NCBI RefSeq assembly: GCF_002735645.1
Contig: NZ_PDZG01000019.1
Location: 1-64,000 of the forward strand
DNA: 64,000 bases
Source of the DNA: Iodobacter sp. BJB302
GTDB lineage: Bacteria > Pseudomonadota > Gammaproteobacteria > Burkholderiales > Chitinibacteraceae
Direction of reading: 5' to 3'
This document shows, in pieces, positions 54,856 to 62,762 of this stretch. Position numbers and translations under genes: made by a program. The notes beneath the pieces are model-generated. The model did not search any database, was not told the DNA's origin, and saw only the letters and a list, made by a program, of their open reading frames with translations. The stretch's first letter is position 1. The number at the start of each line of letters is the position of its first letter.

Positions 54856-55791
54856 ATGAAGTTGCAACAGCTACGCTATCTGGTGGAAGTGGCCAAACAA
54901 GGCTTAAATGTTTCGGAAGCAGCCGAGAAACTCCACACCTCTCAACCTGGCATATCCAAACAGATTCGCCTTTTAGAAGACGAGCTGGGCGTACAAATTT
55001 TTATTCGCAACGGTAAACGCGTCGTCGACGTGACCGCACCCGGTAAAGAAATCCTGCGTATTTCTGAGCGCATGCTGATGCAGGCGCAAAACTTAAAACG
55101 TATCGGTGAAGACTTTATTAATGTAGAGGGCGGCAGCCTCACCATTGCCACCACGCACACCCAGGCACGCTACGCCCTGCCCGCCACCATCCATAATTTT
55201 ATGCTGCGCTACCCAAAGGTGCGCCTGTCGATCAAGCAAGGCAGCCCCACACAGATCAGTGAAATGGTTGTAGAAGGCGCGGCCGATATCGCGATTGCCA
55301 CCGAAGGGATTGATCATTATTCCGAGCTGGCCATGCTTGAATGCTATAACTGGAATCGCAGCATTGTTGTGCCTGTTGGCCACCCGCTGACCCGGCTCGA
55401 TCACAAAATCACACTGGAAGAAGTTGCAGCGTGGCCTTTGATTACTTACGACTTTGCCTTTGCCGGCCGTAATAAAATCAACCAGGCCTTTGAAGCCCGT
55501 GACATCACCCCTAATGTGGTGCTCACCGCCATTGATTCTGACGTGATTAAAACCTATGTGGGTCTGGAATTAGGGATCGGCATTCTGGCCACGATGGCCT
55601 TTGAAGCAGACAGAGACCAGCAGCTGGTTGCAATTGATGCATCCCATCTCTTTGATGATTCCACTACCCGCATCGGGATACGTAAAGACGCCTATTTGCG
55701 CGGCTATGCCTATGACTTTATCGAGCTGTTTGCTCCGCACCTCAGCCGCAAAGTTGTACAGGCGGCCCTGATGTGCGATACCGAAGAGTAA
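54856..55791 (+). CDS. cysB: CysB-like LysR-type regulator
   Basis: 311 residues from ATG 54856 (AAAGGA upstream), the exact CysB length; an open frame from 54757 adds a non-conserved leader. N-terminal HTH: MKLQQLRYLVEVAKQGLNVS, AAEKLHTSQPGISKQIRLLEDELG (canonical CysB wording, in part). C-terminal substrate-binding domain with TTHTQARYALP, KQGSPTQI and ATEGI, the segments that bind N-acetylserine/sulfate in CysB. Activates sulfur assimilation genes; divergent to the TauE-cysH operon which it most probably controls. Confidence 0.94.
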   Translation: MKLQQLRYLVEVAKQGLNVSEAAEKLHTSQPGISKQIRLLEDELGVQIFIRNGKRVVDVTAPGKEILRISERMLMQAQNLKRIGEDFINVEGGSLTIATTHTQARYALPATIHNFMLRYPKVRLSIKQGSPTQISEMVVEGAADIAIATEGIDHYSELAMLECYNWNRSIVVPVGHPLTRLDHKITLEEVAAWPLITYDFAFAGRNKINQAFEARDITPNVVLTAIDSDVIKTYVGLELGIGILATMAFEADRDQQLVAIDASHLFDDSTTRIGIRKDAYLRGYAYDFIELFAPHLSRKVVQAALMCDTEE

Positions 55792-55942
55792 GCGTTGCCG
55801 GGGCAAATGACCTTGCCCTGCAGCACGGCAACAAGCGCCCTTAGCTGCGAACCTCAGGGCGGTTCGCAGCACCGGCCATCATGGCGCAATCCATATCTGG
55901 CCTCGTTTTTTGCCTCAAAATCATCGCCATCACGCCTCCTTT

Positions 55943-56758
55943 ATGCAGCCATTTAACTCACCCGAAAAATACGCCCTGCTCTGCGCGCTCTCTGATCTGG
56001 AATCAGGCTCGGCCCGGCAATGGTTTTTTCTGGAGCTGGCCGCGCTGGAAGACAAAGCGCCACGCACCCGGCGCGCCCTTTTCTGGCTTTTTTTACTTAA
56101 GTGGCTGGGCCCTGCACTGCTTGCCCCTGGCATGATCAGGCGGGGTGTCAGTGGCGCAGCGCTTTATCTGCCCGCCGCCCGGCAGCGATTCAATCTGATC
56201 AGGCAAAGCCTGAATGATGCATTGTTGCTGGGCTTAAGCCTGATCACCCTGCTTGCTGGCTTTAACCGCCTTACCGCTTCCATGCAGTTTTCCCTGTGGC
56301 TGCTGGCTATTACAGGTGCAGCATGGCAAATATGGCGCACCCGCATCACGCAGCCTGCAGAACCAGAAAACACCCTGCCCGGCGCGGAAGCCAGCCTTGG
56401 CCTTTACGGCATTTTAATAGCAAAAGAGCTGGAGCCCGCCCTGGCACAGAGCCTGATTAAAGGCTTACGCCAGGATATAAACACCCACCTGGCGCCTTTA
56501 CTCAGCCATCTGCCCGAGCTGGCTCCCCCCGCCGAAAGCCGGCATGCAAAGGCCTTTAAAGCCTGCAGCTGGCTGCTGCCGCTTCTTCCATCGGCATGGC
56601 TGCTGGGCATGCTGCCAAACGCATGGGGCTGGCTGGTTTGCTGCCTGCTGCAAATCGCCCTCTCCTGCCTGATCAACCGGCAACGGCAAACCCCGGCTCT
56701 GCTTGCACTGACCGGCCTGTGCATCTACGCCTTAGCCAGGCTGGCACACTGGCTGTAG
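55943..56758 (+). CDS. Hypothetical membrane protein
   Basis: About 271 residues from ATG 55943 (TTG 55910 possible). A short cytoplasmic N-terminus with a segment rich in Glu/Leu, then several hydrophobic stretches (about 115-150, 210-270), suggesting four to five TM helices. No family recognised. It sits between cysB and the GbsR-like regulator and could belong to the cluster that follows. Codon use is like the neighbours. Confidence 0.65.
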   Translation: MQPFNSPEKYALLCALSDLESGSARQWFFLELAALEDKAPRTRRALFWLFLLKWLGPALLAPGMIRRGVSGAALYLPAARQRFNLIRQSLNDALLLGLSLITLLAGFNRLTASMQFSLWLLAITGAAWQIWRTRITQPAEPENTLPGAEASLGLYGILIAKELEPALAQSLIKGLRQDINTHLAPLLSHLPELAPPAESRHAKAFKACSWLLPLLPSAWLLGMLPNAWGWLVCCLLQIALSCLINRQRQTPALLALTGLCIYALARLAHWL

Positions 56759-56816
56759 CCCGCTGATCCGCATTCTTAATCTTTTTACTTGCATTGCATC
56801 TGCATTTGGCGTTTAA

Positions 56817-56834
56817 TTTCTCTTAAGACAGAAA
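56817..56834. promoter_or_regulatory. Palindrome TTTCT-N8-AGAAA before GbsR-like gene
   Basis: TTTCTCTTAAGACAGAAA, immediately followed by TAAAGGAA (the ribosome site) and the ATG 14 bases after its end. The same arrangement occurs at 57936-57953. Probable autoregulatory operator for the gene product. Confidence 0.6.
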
Positions 56835-56847
56835 TAAAGGAAATAAC

Positions 56848-57396
56848 ATGCAGCTCAGCCCGACTATGGAGAAATACATCGTTCACTGGGGCGAGATGGG
56901 GACGAAATGGGGGGTGAACCGCAGCGTGGCGCAAATTCACGCGCTGTTGTTTCTGGTAAATCAGCCCTTAACCGCCGAAGAAATCAGCGACACGCTCAAT
57001 TTAGTACGATCCAACGTCAGCAACAGCCTGAAAGAACTGCAAAGCTGGGGCCTCATCAAAAAAGTGCAGCTGCTGCTGGGTGACCGGCGTGATTACTATA
57101 TTGCCCTGCAGGATGTATGGGAAATCTTCCGTGTAATCACCGAAGAGCGCAAAAAACGCGAGCTGGATCCCACCCTTACTGTGCTGCGCCAATGCGCTAT
57201 TGAAGCCGAAACCGATACCCAGATTGAAGCCGCCACCCGCGTCAAAATGGATCAGGTGCTGGAGTTTTTAGAAGTGCTGCTGCATGGCTACGACGATTTT
57301 AAAAATCTGCCACCCAGCGTATTGCTCAAGCTGTTAAAAATGGGTGGAAAAATAGGCCAGCTGGCCGCGATGTTTGGTAAAGATGAAGAGAAGTAA
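56848..57396 (+). CDS. GbsR/MarR-family winged-helix regulator
   Basis: A protein of 182 residues; AAGGA precedes the ATG. The wHTH shows QIHALLFLVNQPLTAEEISDTLNL, VRSNVSNSLKELQSWGLIKKV (in part) and GDRRDYYI, the pattern of GbsR-like MarR regulators, followed by a long helical dimer domain. Ligand unknown. Its own start and that of the gene at 57967 share an 18-bp palindrome and identical leader, so it likely controls both and perhaps the rest of the cluster to 62.3 kb. Confidence 0.86.
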   Translation: MQLSPTMEKYIVHWGEMGTKWGVNRSVAQIHALLFLVNQPLTAEEISDTLNLVRSNVSNSLKELQSWGLIKKVQLLLGDRRDYYIALQDVWEIFRVITEERKKRELDPTLTVLRQCAIEAETDTQIEAATRVKMDQVLEFLEVLLHGYDDFKNLPPSVLLKLLKMGGKIGQLAAMFGKDEEK

Positions 57397-57530
57397 CTGG
57401 CGTGCCGGTCAATAAAGCGCCAGCTGTTTAAGCATTCAGGGTGGGCACGGCTCCCAGGCAAACAGAGCACTAAAGAGCATAAAAACTTGCCCACCCTGGC
57501 CTCAATCACCGATGAATCAGGAGCCGCACC

Positions 57531-57920
57531 ATGCCACGCTACGATATATTTTATGATCACGCCTGTCCGATGTGCCGTTTTGAAATGCTCAGGCTTAAAC
57601 AACGTGATATCCATCAGTGCTTTACCCTGATTGATATCAGCTCAGCCAATTTTGACACCAGCAGTGCGGCTGCCAGCTTGCCAAAGATGCAAGCTTTATT
57701 GCATATCCGCCGGGATGACGGGCAGATTTTAACCGGCATCGATGCCATTACCGCGCTCTACCAGGCAATAGGCCGCGATTGGTGGACGGGGCCTTTAAAA
57801 TGGCAGGCAACACGCGGGATATCTGCCTGGATTTACTCACGCATCGCCCGCCATCGTTACCGTATCAGCGTTTTCCTGGGTTTTACTGCGAAGTGCGATA
57901 GCAAAACCTGCCAGATTTAA
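57531..57920 (+). CDS. DCC-family thiol-disulfide oxidoreductase-like protein (DUF393)
   Basis: A protein of 129 residues. DIFYDHACPMCRFEM gives the YD..CP.C signature (CxxC), with DISSANFD and GIDAITALYQAIG as the DUF393 conserved segments. Thioredoxin-like fold, redox role unverified. Located 135 bp after the GbsR-like gene; the gap includes a GCCCACCCTG/CAGGGTGGGC inverted repeat (about 57437-57499) that may end the regulator transcript. Confidence 0.85.
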   Translation: MPRYDIFYDHACPMCRFEMLRLKQRDIHQCFTLIDISSANFDTSSAAASLPKMQALLHIRRDDGQILTGIDAITALYQAIGRDWWTGPLKWQATRGISAWIYSRIARHRYRISVFLGFTAKCDSKTCQI

Positions 57921-57935
57921 ACATTTACCTGTCAA

Positions 57936-57953
57936 TTTCTCTAATTACAGAAA
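57936..57953. promoter_or_regulatory. Palindrome TTTCT-N8-AGAAA before small membrane gene
   Basis: TTTCTCTAATTACAGAAA followed by TAAAGGAA and an ATG 14 bases after its end, the same spacing as at 56817-56834. Ten of 18 positions are the two identical arms; the surrounding leader also matches. A second copy of the same operator is the simplest reading. Confidence 0.6.
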
Positions 57954-57966
57954 TAAAGGAATTAAA

Positions 57967-58281
57967 ATGTCTGCCATTAGCTACTTTATTGCCATTCTTG
58001 CACTCAGCCTGCTCAGCAGCGCACTTTTAATCAGCTGGCAACAACGCGCCCTTGGCCCGCTGCTGGAAGAAAGCTGCCCCGGCAGTGGCGCGCATTACTG
58101 GCGTCACACGCTGGCCGCACTGCAATTGCTCATCCCCATGTTATTGGTACTGTGCTTTGCCAGCCAACAGAGTGGCGATTTGGTGAATGAATTGCGGATG
58201 GCGATTGTGTGGCTGCTGCTTGGGCATTTACTGGCCATCCTGGCGATTGCCAGAATGGTCTGGAAACGGTTGGTAGCCTGA
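57967..58281 (+). CDS. Small membrane protein, unknown
   Basis: 104 residues with AAAGGA nine bases before the ATG. Three hydrophobic stretches (about 3-24, 50-66, 76-97) predict three TM helices. No family recognised. Shares a palindromic leader with the GbsR-like gene, so it is likely a regulated member of this cluster. Confidence 0.65.
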   Translation: MSAISYFIAILALSLLSSALLISWQQRALGPLLEESCPGSGAHYWRHTLAALQLLIPMLLVLCFASQQSGDLVNELRMAIVWLLLGHLLAILAIARMVWKRLVA

Positions 58282-58426
58282 CGGCCTTAAGCGTCCGTAG
58301 CGAGGAAATGTCCGGTTTGAGACAGATTTTGATGGTTTTTGAGGCGAATAGCTGGCTATTTAACGAAAAAACCATCGAAATATGGCCAAATCCGGCGTTT
58401 CCGCAGTAAGACAGCCTTAAGTCCGA
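58281..58426. repeat. Palindromic element flanked by short direct repeats
   Basis: Long imperfect inverted arms (58298-58350 with 58357-58408) contain GATGGTTTTT / AAAAACCATC and the central AATAGCTGGCTATT. They are flanked by direct repeats ACGGCCTTAAGCGTCC (58281) and ACAGCCTTAAGTCC (58411). The form recalls a miniature inverted-repeat element. Next gene starts 40 bp later. Confidence 0.65.
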
Positions 58427-58468
58427 CAGGTTACTAATTCCACAGCAAGCCGTGCCGGAGCTTTAATC

Positions 58469-59740
58469 ATGAATATCTTATTACTCGGCAATGGCCTCAT
58501 TGGCAGCCACTTGAGAGATGCCCTGCTGATACGGGGGCATCAGATTCGCTTACTCAGCCGCCGTGCAGAGGCCCACCCTGAATGCGAAGTGATACAGGGC
58601 GATTTTGCGGCGCTGCAAAACGCGGCAGACTGGCTGCCGCTCCTGGATGGCATCGATACTGTCATTAACACTGTGGGGATTTTTGCTGAGTCGCCTAGGC
58701 AATCATTTACCACCTTGCATTGTTCAGCACCACAGGCGCTCTTTGCTGCCTGTGAGGCCGGCAAGGTTAAAAAAGTGATTCATCTGTCTGCACTGGGTGC
58801 CGCTGCCGATGCGCCAACCGCCTACTGGCGCAGCAAGGGGCTGGGAGATGCGGCCTTGATGCAATCAAAACTGAACTGGACCATCGTTCGCCCCTCGCTG
58901 ATTTATGCGCCAGATGGTGTTAGCAGCCGTGCTTTTTGCAGCATAGCCAGCCTGCCCCTGCTGCCCGATTTACAAGGCGTGGGTGAAATGCAGCCTGTGC
59001 ATCTGCACGATGTGCTGGCACTGCTGATCAGGGTGGCCGAGCAGCCCACAGCGCAGCAGCAAATCATCAATGCCGTTGGGCCACAGGCAATGCCGCTTAC
59101 CACCTGGTGGCAGCAGCTCAGGCAAGGCATGGGTATGGCGCGTGCAATCACCCTGCCTGTTGCTGCTTGCTTACAAAGTATTGCGGCTAAAACCGCCATG
59201 CTGCCGCTGTTTCAGCCCGATAGCCTGATCATGCTGCGGGCCGGTAATTGCAGTGATGCCGCCCCTTTTGCCGCGATCTTAGGCCGCAGCCCGCAAGCCG
59301 CAGCGCCGGTAAGTGGCAGCGCCAGAGATGCCTTACTCGGCTGGCTGCTACCGCTGCTTAAATTATCCATGGCGCTGGTTTGGCTGGGCACGGCGGCGGT
59401 GTGCTTATGGGTATGGCCAAGGGCAGACAGCTACCAGCTGCTGGCAGAGGTTGGCATCCCCGGCGCATGGCAGCCGCTGCTTTTTTACGGATCGGTAGCG
59501 ATGGACAGCGTGTTTGGATTGCTGTGCCTGCTGGATTTGCTGGGTGTGCAAACTCGAAGCTGGCGGCTGCAATGGCTGCTGGTATTGGCTTACAGCATCA
59601 TCATCGCCATCAGGCTGCCGCAGTTTTTATGGCACCCCTTTGGCCCGCTGCTTAAAAACATCCCCATCATGGCGCTGCTGCTGATGCTGGATCTGCTTTC
59701 ACCTAGTAAGCGATGTTACGCAGCAAAACCCAAATCTTGA
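58469..59740 (+). CDS. SDR-type NAD(P)-binding protein fused to DoxX-like membrane domain
   Basis: A protein of 423 residues. N-terminal Rossmann part (1-280) with ILLLGNGLIGSHL, INTVGIF, and YWRSKGLGD, an YxxxK-type catalytic pair as in extended SDRs. The C-terminal part (about 290-415) has four TM helices resembling the DoxX/DoxX-like family. Such fusions are membrane-anchored oxidoreductases of unknown substrate. The last residues AAKPKS and stop TGA coincide with a dispersed repeat (59724-59790), which therefore supplies its C-terminus. In the same-strand cluster with DUF2269 and DUF4166 genes. Confidence 0.85.
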   Translation: MNILLLGNGLIGSHLRDALLIRGHQIRLLSRRAEAHPECEVIQGDFAALQNAADWLPLLDGIDTVINTVGIFAESPRQSFTTLHCSAPQALFAACEAGKVKKVIHLSALGAAADAPTAYWRSKGLGDAALMQSKLNWTIVRPSLIYAPDGVSSRAFCSIASLPLLPDLQGVGEMQPVHLHDVLALLIRVAEQPTAQQQIINAVGPQAMPLTTWWQQLRQGMGMARAITLPVAACLQSIAAKTAMLPLFQPDSLIMLRAGNCSDAAPFAAILGRSPQAAAPVSGSARDALLGWLLPLLKLSMALVWLGTAAVCLWVWPRADSYQLLAEVGIPGAWQPLLFYGSVAMDSVFGLLCLLDLLGVQTRSWRLQWLLVLAYSIIIAIRLPQFLWHPFGPLLKNIPIMALLLMLDLLSPSKRCYAAKPKS

Positions 59741-59790
59741 ACCCGCGATGCCACAGAGAACACGGAGTTTCACGGAGAAAACCGAGGGTT
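59724..59790. repeat. Dispersed repeat overlapping the end of the SDR-DoxX gene
   Basis: AAAACCCAAATCTTGAACC and CACAGAGAACACGGAG match the element at 28690-28755; a short form is at 62357-62374. The TGA in ATCTTGA is the stop codon of the upstream gene. The remaining gap to 59876 shows no gene. Confidence 0.75.
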
Positions 59791-59876
59791 TAAATCGAAA
59801 TAAAAAAATACTTAAGCAGCATCACAAGTGTTTTCTCCACCGAATTTTACAAAATATATTAATAAGGCAAAGCAAA

Positions 59877-60344
59877 ATGGACTACTACCTGACTTTCAAG
59901 CTGCTGCATATCTTGTCCGCCACGCTGATGTTTGGCACCGGCCTTGGCACGGCGTTTTATATGTTTGTGACTAATCGCAGCGGCAATGTGCAGGCCATTA
60001 GCGTGGTCACTCGCTGGGTTGCAAAAGCAGACTGGTGGTTTACTACGCCATCGGTGATTTTCCAGCCCATCTCGGGGTTACTGATGGCGCACTGGCTGGG
60101 CTATCCACTGACTGCCAACTGGCTGTGGATTTCGATGTCGCTTTACGCCCTCACCGGCGCCTGCTGGCTGCCCGTAGTGTGGATACAACTCAAAATGCGC
60201 GATATGGCGCAAATCGCCGCCAGGGAAAATACCGAATTACCTGCCAAATACTGGCGTTATGAGCGAATCTGGACAGCTCTTGGTTTCCCCGCATTTATCA
60301 GCCTGATCGTGGTGTATTGGCTGATGGTGAACAAACCTTTTTGA
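59877..60344 (+). CDS. DUF2269-family membrane protein
   Basis: 155 residues from ATG 59877 (AAGGC upstream; the longer open frame runs through a repeat). Four TM helices. LTFKLLHILSATLMFGTGLGTAFYM, with its conserved membrane His, and LPAKYWRYERIWTALG fit the DUF2269 family (some members contain heme-like b-type sites). It is 22 bp upstream of the SDR39U1 fusion gene. Function unknown. Confidence 0.82.
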   Translation: MDYYLTFKLLHILSATLMFGTGLGTAFYMFVTNRSGNVQAISVVTRWVAKADWWFTTPSVIFQPISGLLMAHWLGYPLTANWLWISMSLYALTGACWLPVVWIQLKMRDMAQIAARENTELPAKYWRYERIWTALGFPAFISLIVVYWLMVNKPF

Positions 60345-60366
60345 TCGCAGCCTGAGGGAGTAAATC

Positions 60367-61809
60367 ATGCAAATCATTCTGTATTTATTAGTACTGCAAG
60401 GGCTGATGGGCGCTTTTGACACGATTTACCATCACGAGCTAAGCGTTGCCCTGCCAGGCAAAAAATCAGCTCAGCGCGAGCTGCGCCTGCACGCCATCCG
60501 CTCCAGCCTGTATGCGCTGGTATTTGCCGGGCTGGCCTGGTTTGAATGGCGCGGCATGTGGCTATGGGGATTATCTGCGCTGATTCTGATCGAAATAGCA
60601 CTCACGCTATGCGATTTTGTTGAAGAAGACAAAAGCCGCCTGCTGCCCGCCACCGAGCGCGTTACCCACACCATTTTAGCCATGAACGGCGGCGCACTCT
60701 TTGGGCATTGGGCCATCAGCGTGGCCCCCGGCTGGGCCAGCCAGAGCACCAGCTTACAATTTGTCGATTACGGCCTGATCAGCTGGCTGTTAAGCCTGTT
60801 TGCACTTGGTGTGGGCTTATCAGGCATTCGGGATGGGTTCGCCAGCATAAAACTTTATAAAGAGGCCAAAATCATGAACAGCAATCCCTTTCTTAGCCTG
60901 CCGCAGCAACGCATTTTAATCACCGGCGGCACTGGTTTTATTGGCGGAGCACTGTGCGAGCAACTCCTCGCCGCCGGGCACAGCCTCTGCCTCTTTAGCC
61001 GCAATCCACAGGCCACCAACATCCAGTTTAAAAGCAAAGTGCGCGCTTTTTCCCGCTGGGAAGACCTTTCCCCCGGGGAGGAATTTGATGCAATCATCAA
61101 TTTAGCCGGCAGCCCCGTAGTTGGCCCGCGCTGGAGCGATGCGCGCAAAAAAGCATTGCTGGCGAGCCGAATTGGCACAACAGAAGGATTGCTGGGCTGG
61201 CTGGCAAAGGCAGAGCACAAACCCAGCGTATTAATTAATGGCTCAGCCATTGGTTATTACGGCTGCCGTGGCGATGAGGCGCTGGATGAAAACGCCGGCA
61301 CGCAAAACGAATTTATGTCGCAACTTTGCAGCGAATGGGAAGCGGCAGCATGCAAGGCAGAAGCCTTTGGCCTGCGCGTTGTCCGCTTACGCCTTGGCCT
61401 AGTTTTTGGCCCCGGCGGCGCGCTGCCCAAGCTGCTCTTGCCCTTTTATCTGGGATTGGGCGGGCGTATGGGCGATGGGCTGCAAGTTGTAAGCTGGATA
61501 CACAGAGACGATGTACTGGCCGTGATCGCACAGGCCATCAGCAATCCACAATTGAACGGCGCTTACAACCTCAGCGCGCCCGAAGCGGTAAGCCAGGCGC
61601 AATTTGCCCAAACCGCGGCCAGCCTTTTGCGCCGCCCCCGCTTTTTTACCACCCCGGCCTGGCTGATTAACGGCTTGCTGGGCGAAATGGGCGCGCTCTT
61701 TACTAAAGGCCAGCGGGTAATCCCCAAACGCTTGCTGGATGCGGGCTATCGCTTTAAATACCCTGATCTGCAAAGTGCACTGCAAGCCCAGATTAAGGGA
61801 GGGCACTGA
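60367..61809 (+). CDS. Four-helix membrane domain fused to TIGR01777/SDR39U1 epimerase-like protein
   Basis: A protein of 480 residues. Residues 1-170 hold about four TM helices and carry a His-rich start (DTIYHHEL) and HTILAMNGGALFGHW; residues about 178-480 are a TIGR01777-type extended SDR: RILITGGTGFIGGAL, INLAGSPV, LINGSAIGYYGCRGDE, RLRLGLVFGPGGALPKLLL, SWIHRDDVL. The fused membrane part is seen in relatives but the enzyme reaction is not known. It ends by overlapping the DUF4166 start (TGATG). Confidence 0.86.
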   Translation: MQIILYLLVLQGLMGAFDTIYHHELSVALPGKKSAQRELRLHAIRSSLYALVFAGLAWFEWRGMWLWGLSALILIEIALTLCDFVEEDKSRLLPATERVTHTILAMNGGALFGHWAISVAPGWASQSTSLQFVDYGLISWLLSLFALGVGLSGIRDGFASIKLYKEAKIMNSNPFLSLPQQRILITGGTGFIGGALCEQLLAAGHSLCLFSRNPQATNIQFKSKVRAFSRWEDLSPGEEFDAIINLAGSPVVGPRWSDARKKALLASRIGTTEGLLGWLAKAEHKPSVLINGSAIGYYGCRGDEALDENAGTQNEFMSQLCSEWEAAACKAEAFGLRVVRLRLGLVFGPGGALPKLLLPFYLGLGGRMGDGLQVVSWIHRDDVLAVIAQAISNPQLNGAYNLSAPEAVSQAQFAQTAASLLRRPRFFTTPAWLINGLLGEMGALFTKGQRVIPKRLLDAGYRFKYPDLQSALQAQIKGGH

Positions 61810-62339
61810 TGCCAAGCCTTTATCAGCAGGCGCTGGGCCAGGACTTTGCCCAGCTTAGCCCCCTGCTGCAAACCCTGCACGGGGCTGAACAGCAGCTCTG
61901 GCAAGGGCAAGCCGATGTAAAGTGGGGCAAGCCAAGACTCATCCGTGGCCTGCTTTACATCGCCATGCGCTTACGTCTTTTGCCAGCCGCAGGGCAGAAT
62001 CTGCCCTGCCAGGTTAAAATCCGGCAGGATGCAAAAGGGGAAGTCTGGCAACGCCGCTTTGCCCAAAACCCCATGCAATCCCGCCAGCGCTGGCGCAATG
62101 GTGAGCTTTGGGAGCAAATGGGCCCGCTGGCGCTGCAATTACATAGCCAAGTCAGCGAGGGCCAGCTATTGCAAAGCAGCCAAACAGCCCGCTGCTTCGG
62201 CCTGCCACTGCCCCTGCAAGTCACCGCCAGAGAATGGGCCATCAGCGACGTCATGCATTTTGAAGTTGAAATTGGCTTTAAAAAAGGCAGCATGATTTTG
62301 CATTACACAGGAGCGCTAAGGCTGGTAGCTGAGGTTTAA
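61809..62339 (+). CDS. DUF4166-domain protein
   Basis: A protein of 176 residues overlapping the upstream stop by one base (TGATG). Conserved pattern: L...LH......GQADVKWG, VKIRQDAKGEVWQRRF, RWRNGELWEQMGPLAL and HFEVEIGFKKGSMILHY. This matches DUF4166, a family usually found with or fused to SDR epimerase-like proteins, exactly as here. No catalytic residues are known. The following gap contains repeats. Confidence 0.85.
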   Translation: MPSLYQQALGQDFAQLSPLLQTLHGAEQQLWQGQADVKWGKPRLIRGLLYIAMRLRLLPAAGQNLPCQVKIRQDAKGEVWQRRFAQNPMQSRQRWRNGELWEQMGPLALQLHSQVSEGQLLQSSQTARCFGLPLPLQVTAREWAISDVMHFEVEIGFKKGSMILHYTGALRLVAEV

Positions 62340-62762
62340 ATAAGGGATGTGAATCGGAAACCCAAATCTTGAAACATAGCCTTAGGGTGGGCAGGTTTTT
62401 ATGCCCACGCGTCACCCCCCATGAAAATGCTCTCTGTGGCCTCTGCGTTTCAAAATCTAGATCTTGCTCTGCAACTTCAGTATCCGTAGGGTGGGTTAGG
62501 CCAGAAAATATATTAAATATGGGCACTGCCGTATCTTGGCCGCGTACCCACCGCAGCGCAGTGTCATGGTGGGTTACGGCCGACATAAATTAGCGTCCTG
62601 ATGAGCATCAAGAGCGGCCTAACCCACCCTACGATGACCTTTTTCTTCTACAGGAATTGTGTAGATACATATGCCTGCGGTGGCTACCGCTCCTAAATCA
62701 ACGTGCCGAAGGCACTAAAAAGACAAGCTCTGCATAACTTCAGTTACCCAACAAAGAACCCC
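62340..62762. repeat. Repeat-rich intergenic region
   Basis: It holds AAACCCAAATCTTGAAAC (62357-62374, shared with 28690 and 59724), a nested palindrome (62486-62632: GTAGGGTGGGTTAGGCC to GGCCTAACCCACCCTAC with inner GTACCCACC / GGTGGGTTAC) and CCGAAGGCAC (62704-62713), the end of the large dispersed repeat. No gene. Confidence 0.75.
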
